The notes under the pieces are model-generated. The model was not told the DNA's origin, searched no databases, and saw only the letters and a list, made by a program, of their open reading frames with translations. Shown one piece after another: positions 1 through 9,900 of a DNA stretch of 64,000 nt; position 1 is the first letter of the stretch; each line of letters starts with the position of its first letter. The DNA is taken from the NCBI GenBank assembly GCA_011634665.1, contig WAEK01000009.1, positions 1,851,501 to 1,915,500 on the forward strand. Direction: 5' to 3'. The position numbers were made by a program, and so were the translations under genes. Origin of the DNA: Mortierella sp. BCC40632 (taxonomy: Eukaryota; Mortierellomycota; Mortierellomycetes; Mortierellales; Mortierellaceae).

Positions 1-263
1 AGCTGCTTTGTGTAAGACTGGAAAATTTTGGGATTTGGGATCCCAGGTTAGGGCCTGTGAGGCCCAAAAGGTTCTACACGCACAAACTCCGTGTAAAAAA
101 ATCTCCGTACTAACTTGGTGTAAATTTTCCCGCACTGACTCCATGGTACCGCAGTTAGACACATCCCTATTCTTGAAATCACGGTGCCAACAGTCCAAAA
201 AAAAAATGGCATCAGGAGCCAATCCAGCCCTTAAGTATACCGTTATGACGAGCAAAAGGATAG

Positions 264-271
264 TGACGGAA

Positions 272-304
<33 letters not shown>

Positions 305-344
305 TCCTGATTCTGGCGCCTTAGACCAACTCGGCCATTCCGCC
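264..344 (-). tRNA. tRNA-Leu (anticodon CAG)
   Basis: On the minus strand the 81-nt sequence folds as a class II tRNA. The acceptor stem pairs GGCGGAA with TTCCGTC and is followed by discriminator A. The D-arm region (A box) contains TGGCCGAGTTGG and the T arm (B box) contains GGTTCAAATCC. The anticodon stem CCAGA/TCTGG encloses the loop ATCAGGA, giving CAG, which decodes CTG leucine codons. There is a short variable arm and no intron. An oligo-T Pol III terminator lies just downstream on the same strand (AAAA at 254-257 on the plus strand, with a longer A run near 198-207). No CCA is encoded, as is normal for a eukaryotic nuclear tRNA. Confidence 0.95.
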
Positions 345-517
345 TTTAGATGTTTCATTTTGAATCTAACAAACTAAAGTAGATAAATATTAACATATGC
401 GATCTTCAGAGACGTATACATTAAATACTTATTGAGTTGATTGTATTTAATGGATCGCTCCCTTTGATGAAGGTGATGGCGAAGTTGCCTGGTTTGGTTT
501 CGACATTTTTCGCCAAC

Positions 518-653
518 ATGGTAATGTGAAAGATTCGATTTGAGCAAGAAAGTCGCTGGAAACTTTGGAGAGATGCAGGATGCCGGCCTTCCCCTCAGGA
601 TACTTGAACAAGTCAACCGAACTGCACTTCTTATTTACTTCTGGAATCATCGT

Positions 654-737
<84 letters not shown>

Positions 738-1577
738 TCTTTATTTTTCACGGAACGCAACTGACCAAACTCTTTCCGGACCTTTTTATACGTCTTTCTA
801 TCTTCTCAACTCTTCCTCTCTCCCTCTCTCTATCTCTCTCTCTCTCTCTCTTAAAAAAAAAGGATCGTTCAAATCTTAATAGTCAGCTGGAGCATTTGCA
901 GTCCAAGTATGTCGGAACAGGACATGCCGACACGAGCAAATAGTAAGCAGCCTTTTTGATACTCACTACTGGATAGATCGCATTTTTTGGCACCTTGAGG
1001 ACCTGCTACTCTTGTGTTTTTTTATGACCTCTGGACGCCTTTTGTAAGAGCTTCTGGATCTATCATATTCATTCTGTTTTTTTATTCTGGACGATCGAAT
1101 TAGTGAATGGGGCGTCAATCAAGCAAGAGATTCCTATGCTTCTTTTGTTGGCCATTATCCCATGTTGACCTACTTTGCCCTTGCCGAGAATGAAAGCATT
1201 GCCCGGGTCAAGTTCAACATTTCCGAGGTAAGGGAGGGAAAAGAAAAGAAAAGAAATGAAATGAAAAGAAAAGAAAAGAAATGAAAAGAAAAGAAAAGAA
1301 AAGAAAAGAAAAGAAAAGAAATGAAAAGAAAAGAAAAGAAAAGAAATGAAAAGAAATGAAAAGAAATGAAAAGAAAAGAAAAGAAAAGAAAAGAAATGAA
1401 AAGAAAAGAAAAGAAAAGGGGAGAGCTTCTACAAATGTTCTCTCTTGCTGAGAGATACTTGGTCATCTCATACTCAAGGTTCTTTGTCTGACGAAATACG
1501 TCTCTTATCCTCTTCCTTCCTTTCTTTCATAGAAAATGGTCCAGCCATGTGGTCCTCCTCCTGAGCGTCGGGATTGA
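518..1577 (+). CDS. SF3B5: Splicing factor 3B subunit 5 (SF3b10)
   Basis: Small subunit of the SF3b complex of U2 snRNP, which acts at branch-point recognition in the nucleus. Exons: 518-520 (ATG only, inferred), 863-942, 1104-1227 and 1533-1577, giving about 83 residues (human SF3B5 has 86). Diagnostic blocks are QLEHLQSKYVGTGHAD in exon 2, YPMLTYFALAENESIARV in exon 3 and MVQPCGPPPERRD at the C-terminus. Phases agree at all joins. The internal donors are GTAAGC and GTAAGG, and the acceptors are TTAG and ATAG. The first exon is the weakest point: no in-frame ATG lies just upstream of 863, whereas ACATGG at 517-521 followed by GTAATG would give M|DRSNL. The first intron carries a 73-nt CT tract and the third a pentanucleotide repeat. 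SLU7, another splicing factor, follows on the same strand. Confidence 0.85.
657..729 (+). repeat. (TC)n microsatellite in SF3B5 intron 1
   Basis: About 36 uninterrupted TC units inside the inferred first intron of SF3B5, followed by a T run. It lies upstream of a CTGAC branch-like motif near 761. Confidence 0.97.
1239..1417 (+). repeat. (AAAAG)n / (AAATG) pentanucleotide array
   Basis: About 180 nt of AAAAG units, interspersed with AAATG variants at irregular intervals, fill much of SF3B5 intron 3. The variant pattern suggests an array that has expanded and mutated locally. Confidence 0.95.
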
Positions 1578-2468
1578 GCGATACCAAGAAGATTCCTTAT
1601 CCATTCTTCCCTCTTCTCTTTTTTTTTTTTTTAAAAAAAAAAAAAAAAGCCTCTGTAAAGTATTCATAGTCTCTCTCTCTTATTCTCTTGCTTTCCCGAA
1701 TTATAACAGAAAGAAAAATTAGCTCCTCCCCCCTCATGAGTGTCGATGATGGACCCAGAGTGGCCCCAGATTGTGCCTGTACTTTTGAATGACAAAGAAA
1801 CCTACCAAATCGACTTCTCTACAAAGAGAGTGAGTGGGAGAGAAGGGTTGAAAATGGCGAGACATTCTGAGATAAAAGACAAACAATGAGAAGAAGAATT
1901 GTCGGGAAGGGACAGACCAAAGAGATATGGAGAAGCGAGGTGGTGGTAGCACAATGAGAGCGTACCAAGAGAAGCAGAGTCTGTGATTGTGAGAGATCTA
2001 GGAGAGACAATCATCCTCTCCTCAGTCTCCAGTCTTCCCTTGAGATGGGCCATATCATTTGTCCGAAGGGAGAGCTGTCCTAGTCTCTACAGCGTTGCCG
2101 TTCCTTTTCTAGTAGATTACCGTTTGCAGCCTTTCTTTTGACAGCTTCTACCAACGCACACCTCCAGCACCCTTTCTTTCTAGCGGATCAAATCTATATT
2201 TTCAAGTAAACTCCTTTTGCAGTCAGAATCACACCCCTGGAAAGATCCGGTGTATCCTATGTAGGACACAGAGGGAGAGAGAGAGAGAGAGATTGTTCAA
2301 GAAATAGGTCCTTCTTCGCTCTGTTCATCGAATTCACGAAAGGAAAGAGGCCCTGAGGCCCAGGTATCACGTGGAATTTGAGGACTTTTTTTTTTTTTTT
2401 TTTTAATGTGCATCGCCATCCTTTTGGAGCGATCAGTTTCCTTCTAGCCGCACCTCCCTCATCTCACC
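1578..2468. other. SF3B5-SLU7 intergenic region
   Basis: No coding sequence is recognisable here. The interval holds A/T homopolymers (1618-1650), a GA run near 2276-2291, a T run at 2388-2404 and the pyrimidine-rich leader of SLU7. Short ORFs on both strands show no family signature. Confidence 0.6.
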
Positions 2469-4331
2469 ATGAGTATGTAACCATATATGAAAAAAGAGAA
2501 CTGGATCAGTTAAATGCAACGTTATTTCAAGCCTCACTAAGTCATATGACCCCCCCCCCAAACAAGAACAGAGAAAGAGACACTAACCTCCATGACTCAT
2601 CGGTTTTTTTTTGTGTTCCATTTCTTTCTCTAGGCTCTAAACTAAGCCGAGAGGAATACAGAAAACAAAAGGACTTGGATGCAGCCCGAAAGGCGGGTAC
2701 CGCACCAGCAGCAAGGGACGAGGAGGGCCGTGAGATCAACCCACATATTCCACAGTATATCGCCGATGCACCATGTAACGGATCTTTTTTTACTTTTTTT
2801 TCCCCCCTCTTTTGCAAGCTTCAGCTCCATCTGGATCAGGGAGAAACTCTCTATTGTCTTTCCTTACTTCAGGGACTAACATCCAAGAGACTGTTCTCCA
2901 TGATTCTATGATACTAATAGGGTATATCAACACAGGAGTGCCTTCACTGAAGCATCAAAGAGCCCCCGATAAGGATGAAGAGTCTTTTACAAATGAGTGG
3001 TATCAGCGTGGACAAAGAGCCGTAAGTACAAGATTCAAAAGAAGAAAGAAGAAGAAAGCAGGAAAACAAGTTGCGCTTGATGGTCCTAAATGCTTCCTTC
3101 CATTCCTTTTTGTTAAAAAAAAAAAAAAAAAATAGGGTCCAGCTGCAACCAAATATCGAAAGGGCGCATGTGAAAACTGTGGCGCTGCCACGCACAAAAC
3201 CAAAGACTGTGTCGAACGACCCAGAAGAGTGGGAGCCAAATGGTCAGGAAAGAACATCAAGGAAGACGAAGTCATTCAAAAAGTCGAGATGGCTTATGAC
3301 GCGAAACGAGATCGGTGGAATGGTTACGATACTACAGAACACAAGAAGATCTATGAAGAATATGAAAAGGTGGAGGAGGCAAGGCGCAAGTTGAAGGAGA
3401 GTGAATTGGATAAGCAGGATGCCAAAGCAGCAGCGATGGCTTCCAAGATGGAGAACAACGCCAACGAGTTTGGAGATAGTGATGATGACGATGATGACGA
3501 GGAACGATATGCAGATCATACGGACATGCCTGGACAAAAGGTCAATGCCAAGACAAGAACTACCATCCGTAACCTGAGGTAAGCATGGAGACTGATTTTT
3601 GAATCCTTTCTCTCTCTTTCTCTTTTGTCCAGTAAACAAGAAAGAAAGAAAAAAAAGGCGCTGTACTCATTCAATTTCCTCAATCTTTGGTCTGCCTCTT
3701 TCAATCAACTAGAATTCGTGAAGATCGTGCCAAATACCTTTACAACCTCGACCCCAACTCGGCCCATTACGATCCCAAGACCCGTTCGATGCGTGAAAAC
3801 CCCCTCAAGGAGCAGGATCCCAACAACCTCGTCTATGCAGGAGATAATTTCCAACGGTACTCTGGCAACTCTGGAGAGATGGCCAATCTTCAACTCTTTG
3901 CTTGGCAGGCGGCTGATAAGGGTGCAGATGTCCATCTTCAAGCCAATCCAACACAGGCCGAGATTTTGCACAAAAAGTTCAAGGAAAAGAAGGTTCAACA
4001 GCAAGATCTGAACAAGGAGAGTATTTTGGCGAAATATGGAGGCGAAGAACATTTGGATGCGCCAGCACGCGAGCTTCTTATGACACAGTCCGAAAACTAT
4101 GTCGAGTACTCGAGATCAGGAAGGGTACTGAAGGGACAGGAGCTTGCCAAGGCAAAATCCAAGTACCAGGAGGATGTGTATATCAACAACCATATCTCTG
4201 TCTGGGGCTCTTTCTGGTCCGAGGGCAAGTGGGGCTACAAGTGCTGTCGATCGTTTATGAAGGGCTCTTACTGCACAGGCAAGGCGGGCATTGAAGCCCA
4301 AGAAGCTGCCAACAAGATCCTCACTGAGTAA
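2469..4331 (+). CDS. SLU7: Pre-mRNA-splicing factor SLU7
   Basis: Spliceosomal second-step factor that helps select the 3' splice site. Exons: 2469-2472, 2634-2774, 2921-3021, 3136-3578 and 3713-4331, giving 435 residues. The first exon is only ATGA followed by a consensus GTATGT donor. Joining it to 2634 gives [10 protein letters not shown], matching the usual N-terminus. The conserved block [16 protein letters not shown] follows. A CCHC zinc knuckle lies at about residues 94-107 (C94, C97, H102, C107) and is followed by [15 protein letters not shown]. After an Asp-rich stretch and DMPGQ comes the core [18 protein letters not shown] and [17 protein letters not shown]. It ends soon after the WGYKCC motif, so it lacks the long Lys-rich tail of the human protein. 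An AATAAA lies at 4346-4351. Phases agree at every join. Confidence 0.95.
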
Positions 4332-4805
4332 AGAAGGGGGTCGTTAATAAAAAAAATACGTACACTTTATCAATACGTGATTTTAGAGATGAGAGGGATG
4401 GATGGATATGAGCAGCGGGGGAGGAGAGAGAGAATGGATGGATATCTCTGGCGTGACCTACATAAAAATTCGAGTAAAGAAAGACTTAGTGCCCAGGGCG
4501 ATTAGATTCCTTCTCTTCTTCATCCTCGACCCAAGTGTTAGGGTAATACGCTCGAAAAGAGAGATCTAAACGGCTTTGATCACCACTCACATCTACGGAA
4601 GAGCATGGCCAAGGATCAGGATCGGGATCGGGATCGGGATCGGGATTCAAAATTTAGAGCAAGCAAAAGAGGAGACTCATCATTCATCGACAGAGAGATA
4701 GAGAGAAAGAAAAAATACTCATTTTCAGCATCATGCATGGGAGACTTATGCCATTTTTTTTTTTTCTTTTTCTGAAATCGACTCCTTACACAGAATTGAT
4801 CCAAC
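4332..4805. promoter_or_regulatory. SLU7 3' end and RPL21 promoter/leader
   Basis: After the SLU7 polyadenylation signal the interval carries five tandem ATCGGG-type hexamers at 4615-4644 (first unit ATCAGG). A T-rich leader ends in CCAACATG at the RPL21 start. No ORF of note. A promoter role is inferred from position only. Confidence 0.5.
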
Positions 4806-5977
4806 ATGCCTCACTCGTACGGTATCCGCGCTCGCACTCGCCACATGTTCGCCCGTAACTTCCGGGAGCATGGTATGCCCATCAAGCTTACCACCTACCT
4901 GAAGACTTACAAGGTCGGCGATATTGTTGACATCAAGGCCAACGGTGCTATCCACAAGGGTATGCCCCACAAGTTCTACCACGGGTACGTTTTCTATATT
5001 ATTATTATTTTTCTCTTTTATTCCCGTCTCAACCGTCTTGACTATCGTCTAGCTTGCCCCCGCCATCGTCACTGCCGCTACCACACTATCACTACGGAGC
5101 TTGGACCACCAACAAAAAAAAAAGGGCGCCAGGAGTTGGCTAGAAATTGAATATTATAGGCAGCATCAGTACTCGATTCAAAAGCACTCTTGTCCATAAT
5201 ATCCGACTATTCACTCACCTACAGGATGCTACCAAGATCAAACAGCCGCATAGAGTCTACCTAGAATATCGATGCCTTTTTCTTCTTCAAAGACCGAGGG
5301 TTTCTTTTTTCAACTCTCTCCATGACTGGGACATTAAGGCACTTCAGGATAATATAGTTCACTGTGTTCAAGGATACTCTCGCCAAGGATTCGTCTCTAG
5401 AATCTATCCAAAGAAGAAAGAAAGCATGGGCACCGCAGTCTAACCAGTCTTTCAAACTCTTCCCCAATAACTCTTCACATACAACCACACACATACACGC
5501 ACCTACAACACAAATAGCCGCACTGGTATCATCTACAACGTCACCAAGTCCTCCGTTGGTGTCATTGTCAACAAGCGTGTCGGCAACCGTTTCATCGAGA
5601 AGCGTGTCAACATCCGCATTGAGCACATCAAGCACTCCAAGTGCCGTGATGATTTCTTGCGCCGTGTCAAGGAGAACGCTGCTGCCAAGTTGAAGGCCAA
5701 GGCCGATGGTGTCAAGGTCAACTTGAAGAGACAGCCTGCTCAGCCTCGTGAGGCTCACTCTGTCTCGGCCAAGGGCCGTGTCCCCACCACCCTCACCCCC
5801 ATCCCCTATGACAGTAAGTTATTTTTTCTCTCTCTCTCAAGTGTTTGTTGTGAATAGCTCAGGTTTTTTTTTTGTTACTTTTGGTATTAGTGGTACTTGA
5901 AGATCTAACACAAAACAATGCTTTTTTTCCCTCTCTCTCTCTTTCGTTGCTATTTTTTTTTTTTAGCCCTCCTGTAA
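4806..5977 (+). CDS. RPL21: 60S ribosomal protein L21 (eL21)
   Basis: Structural protein of the large cytosolic ribosomal subunit. Exons: 4806-4984, 5518-5813 and 5967-5977, giving 161 residues, close to the yeast and human length (160). Exon 1 encodes [15 protein letters not shown] and [21 protein letters not shown]. Exon 2 continues [40 protein letters not shown] and [12 protein letters not shown]. Exon 3 supplies only the last codons (PIPYD-TLL-stop). The first intron is 533 nt, long for this locus, with GTACGT/ATAG ends. The second is 153 nt with GTAAGT/TTAG ends. AATAAA at 6020-6025 lies 43 nt after the stop. The ATG at 4806 is preceded by CCAAC. Confidence 0.97.
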
Positions 5978-6975
5978 ATTACTTAGTGCTTGCATGAGTA
6001 CGAGTATGGGATTTGATGCAATAAAAGCTAGCAATTGTGTCTCTGGGACGGATTTCCCAACAGATACCCACGTCAGAGCGTCAGGAAAGGAGTGCGGAAA
6101 GAAGCAGAAAATAATAATAATAATAGGCAGAAGTTATAAAGAGTGAGCGAGAGAGAGAGAGAGAGGGAGAGAGAGAGAGAGTAGGAGAGCGAGAAGAGAA
6201 TGAGCCAGTGATAGTGGATGAAAATGTAAAAGGGACGCGTGCTTGCCTGAATTGCAACACTTTGCCCTCGTTCCCACATCCACACAGATGTGAAGACCAC
6301 GCTCGAAAAAAAAAAAAAAAAAAAGTGCCTAAAGTGCGCGCGCGCGCCTCCTTTCGACATCCCTGAGAATCGCCAACAAGGGATGTGAGCAATGTCTTTC
6401 GAGTTGTGAAGGCGAAAAAGGGGTGTGAGGTGGGGGGAGGCGGGAGGCATACCAGAGAGATAGAAAGAGAAAAAGGCGTGTGTGCCCTAATCGTACAGAA
6501 AAAGAAAAAGAAAGGGACTATGATGGATCCCCTTCTCTCTGCTCTCCCTTTCTTTTCAATAGGAGGAAGGAATTTCATCTCTTCAAGAAAGACAAAATCG
6601 CAACACTCTTGACTCTAGTCGATACAACATTCCCTTTGGGAGTCAACACACAACAACAGCAATAATAGAAGGGGGACATTCACTCTTCTGAGTCCCTTCC
6701 TACTCTGGGCACGCTTTTTCCTCGTTCCCATTTTTCTACCTTTCAGTCTTTACTCCAACTTTTTCTTTCTTTCCTTCTCGACCGACTACTTCCTCTCCAC
6801 GTTCTTGTCCCCTAGAGAAGCTCCACCTGCTCTCTTTCCCTTCTCTCTATCTCTCCCTCTCTCTTTCATTCTCTCTTTCATATCTTCTCTGCCAAACTCA
6901 CACATCAATCCCACTTGGAGAGTCTCGCTCGTCTCACAGTTTCTCTCTCTTTCTTTCTTTCTTTCTTTTTTTTTT
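5978..6975. promoter_or_regulatory. RPL21-PMT intergenic region and PMT leader
   Basis: About 1 kb without a gene. It holds an AAT run (about 6111-6125), a GA tract (about 6145-6181), an A run (6306-6324) followed by an alternating GC tract near 6338-6347, and a strongly pyrimidine-rich 5' leader for the PMT gene from about 6700. The open frame extending upstream of 6976 to 6805 is low-complexity leader. Confidence 0.55.
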
Positions 6976-9900
6976 ATGATGACGGACATTCACCCTTCCT
7001 CGGGCTTGAACCAACGTCGTCCTGCAGCTGTCCGAAGTAGTCCTCCTCTGGAGCACCTAGAATGTTTGGACCAGGACCCCGAACCCAGTATCGATTCTCA
7101 GGACTCTCGTCCCGCCAAACAACAACAACAACAACAAATCTCCAACAAAAAACAACGTCAACAATTGCAACGTCAGTTACAACAACAACATGATGAACGG
7201 AAAGGTCGAGGGTATTCTTACCCTTGGTTGTTCCGAGCTCGTGAATTGGATGGGAATGATGTTTGGTCTTGGTTGACCTCGAGTCGAACCCTGTCTCGAT
7301 CGCAACATGACCGTGAAGTGGTGGAGGAACGAACTATAAGAGAATGGCTCGTTTGGAGGAGACTCCAGATTCTGGATCCAGATAACGTAGGGCCCGAACC
7401 CAGCCGTAACGGTGTCGCAGTGAAAACTGGTGCTGCTTCCTCTCCTGCTGAGAAGGAGAAGTTGAAGGCAAAGCAGGCATGGGAAGCAGCGGCAGAGACC
7501 CGGGCCTATGATTTGTCGCATCGGGATAAGGTGATGCTGGGAATTCTTGGGTTTACAGCATTCTGTGTCCGATTCTGGAAGATTTCGTGGCCGGACGAAG
7601 TTCTGTAAGGGTTATCTTTTTTTCTTTCTTTCTTGTAAGGAGAGAAAAGGCCGTAGTAAAAAAAAAAAAAAATTGGCCCTGACAAGTTACTTTTTTTTTT
7701 TTTTTTTTTTTTGTAACCCTGATCGCGACTTGATAGCGTCGAGGAAGCTAATGTTGGCAGAGAGGTCAACTCGTACATTCAGAACGAGTTCAGATTTGGC
7801 ATTCACCCACCACTCGCAAAGCTCATCCTTGCAGGCATTGGCCATATGTCTGGTTATGATGGTTCCTTCCCGTTCGCAGAAGTCGGAGAGTAAGAACCAA
7901 AATCCATGCTCATGCTTTGCAATTCTTGTTTTTTTTTTTTTCATATAATATATATAATCATGAGGCCTACGGATTCCTTTTCTCTTGACTGACGCCGCAC
8001 CTTGCTTCTTTTTTTTTTACGTTTTCCTAGTCAATACCACGGTTCACTTCCATATGTGTCCATGAGAGCGACTTTGGCCATGATGAGCGTTCTATGTGCT
8101 CCGATGGCCTATGCCACTCTCAAGGCCTCTGGTCACAGTGCACCTGCTGCCATTCTGGCTGCAACTTTTGTGATTTTTGGTAAGATTCAGTCTTCTGCCT
8201 CTACACGCCAAAAAAAAAAAAAAAAAAAAAAAAAAAGTTCTAACACATGTACAACAATCGATAGACAATGCATTGACGGCCAACAACCGTCTTATCGCCT
8301 TGGATGCCCCACTCATGTTCTTTGCGGCGGCGTCGATCATGTCTTGGAGTTATTTTACCAAGCATGCTGCAAGGCAAGTCTCTCTGAACTCTATTCCAAA
8401 ATGAACCAAGAACTAAACTTCTCGCTTCTAACCCTTTTTTTTAAAAAAAAAATATCTTCTTTTTGGGTGTTTTGGGACCACCTCCAGGCCATTCTCTTGG
8501 TTTTGGTGGAAATGGTTGCTACTTTCAGGCATCTCGGTGGCGGGAGCCATGTCTGTCAAGTTGGCAGGCGTGTTGAGCCTTTTCGCGATCGGATTCCTGG
8601 CGGCGCTGGATCTTTGGAACTTGGCCAGAGAGACTTCTACCAAGATCGTATGTCTTCCTTTCCTCTTCCTCTCCCCCTTTTTTTTTACGATTTTTTTTTT
8701 TTTTTTTTTACTCGTGTGCAATGCAAGCATTTACCTCCCCCCCCTCCTCAACCCCCCTGAATCCCCTATTTTGACAAAATAATTCCTTCTCACTCACTTG
8801 TGACTCTCCCTTTTTTTTTTTCTGCTATATTTCCCTAGACTTATTGGGCAAAGCATTTCTTTGCTCGTGTCTTGGCCTTGGTTGTCATCCCAGCAACCAT
8901 TTACCTAGCATTGTTCCATGTCTATTTCAGCATCCAAACAAAGCAACCCCCTTACCGTGAAAAGGCTCAAGCCGTACTCGACTTTCTTAGTCTGAGTCGA
9001 CCCTACCAAGAATCACTCGAGGCCAAATACCCCGTCGAACGTGAACCTAATTGGAGTCCCATCGTCTACGGATCCGTGGTCCAACTTCGAAGCGAGTACC
9101 AGACAGGAGTGTACCTGCATTCGTTCAAAGAAGATTATCCAGAGGGATCGAAACAACAACAGGTTGCTGGATATGAATACTCGGACCCAAACACGCATTG
9201 GATCGTCATCAAGGCTGATACCAAAAAGAAGGATTCCGAAGGAGAGAAGGACTCCGAAGGAGAAAAGAAGGAAGACGAGAAGGAAATCCCAGCTCGTCTA
9301 CAGTATTTGAAGGATGGTGACTTGATCCGTTTGAGACATGTCTCGACCAGAGCTTGTTTGCATTCGCATGATGTGAGGACATCGACCGATTCGACCAACA
9401 AACAATCGATGGAAGTGTCTGGCTATGGTGTCGTAGGTCACGATGGTGATGCCAATGATTGGTGGACGGTCGAGATTGTGACTTCGGCCAATGGACGTAA
9501 GCTTTTGGATGGAGAACCGGATGATGTCAAGGCCATGGAGACGGCATTCCGTTTGAGGCATATGTCATTGGGATGTTATCTGTTCACGGCCGAGACACAC
9601 TTGCCTGCTTCTTGGGGCAAAGGTCGACGAGAAGTGATGTGTCGTCAAGATGCGGCCGTGACACCCAAGTCTGTGTGGCGGTTCACCAAGAACTATCATG
9701 ACTTTTGTAAGTTTTCTTGGATACAAGGATGATAAAGAAGAAGAAAAGAGTGTGTGTCGCCCTTCCTCCTCTTTTTTTAGATTGCGATGTTCTAACTTGA
9801 GAACTGTTCTTCTTCTTTCACATAATAGTGCCAGCGGACACGCCTAGAGCTTCATACCCCAAACTTTCTTTCATGGACAAGTTTATCGAGATTCATCGAT

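Noticed and set aside
449..465. ATGGATCGCTCC as the SF3B5 start
   Set aside because: It resembles the exon 2 residues MDRS but runs into a stop and has no donor. The ATG at 518 next to GTAATG fits better.
909..942. ATG at 909 as the SLU7 start with a 1.7-kb intron
   Set aside because: The join is in phase, but this segment is the SF3B5 exon in another frame. ATGA|GTATGT at 2469 gives a better SLU7 start.
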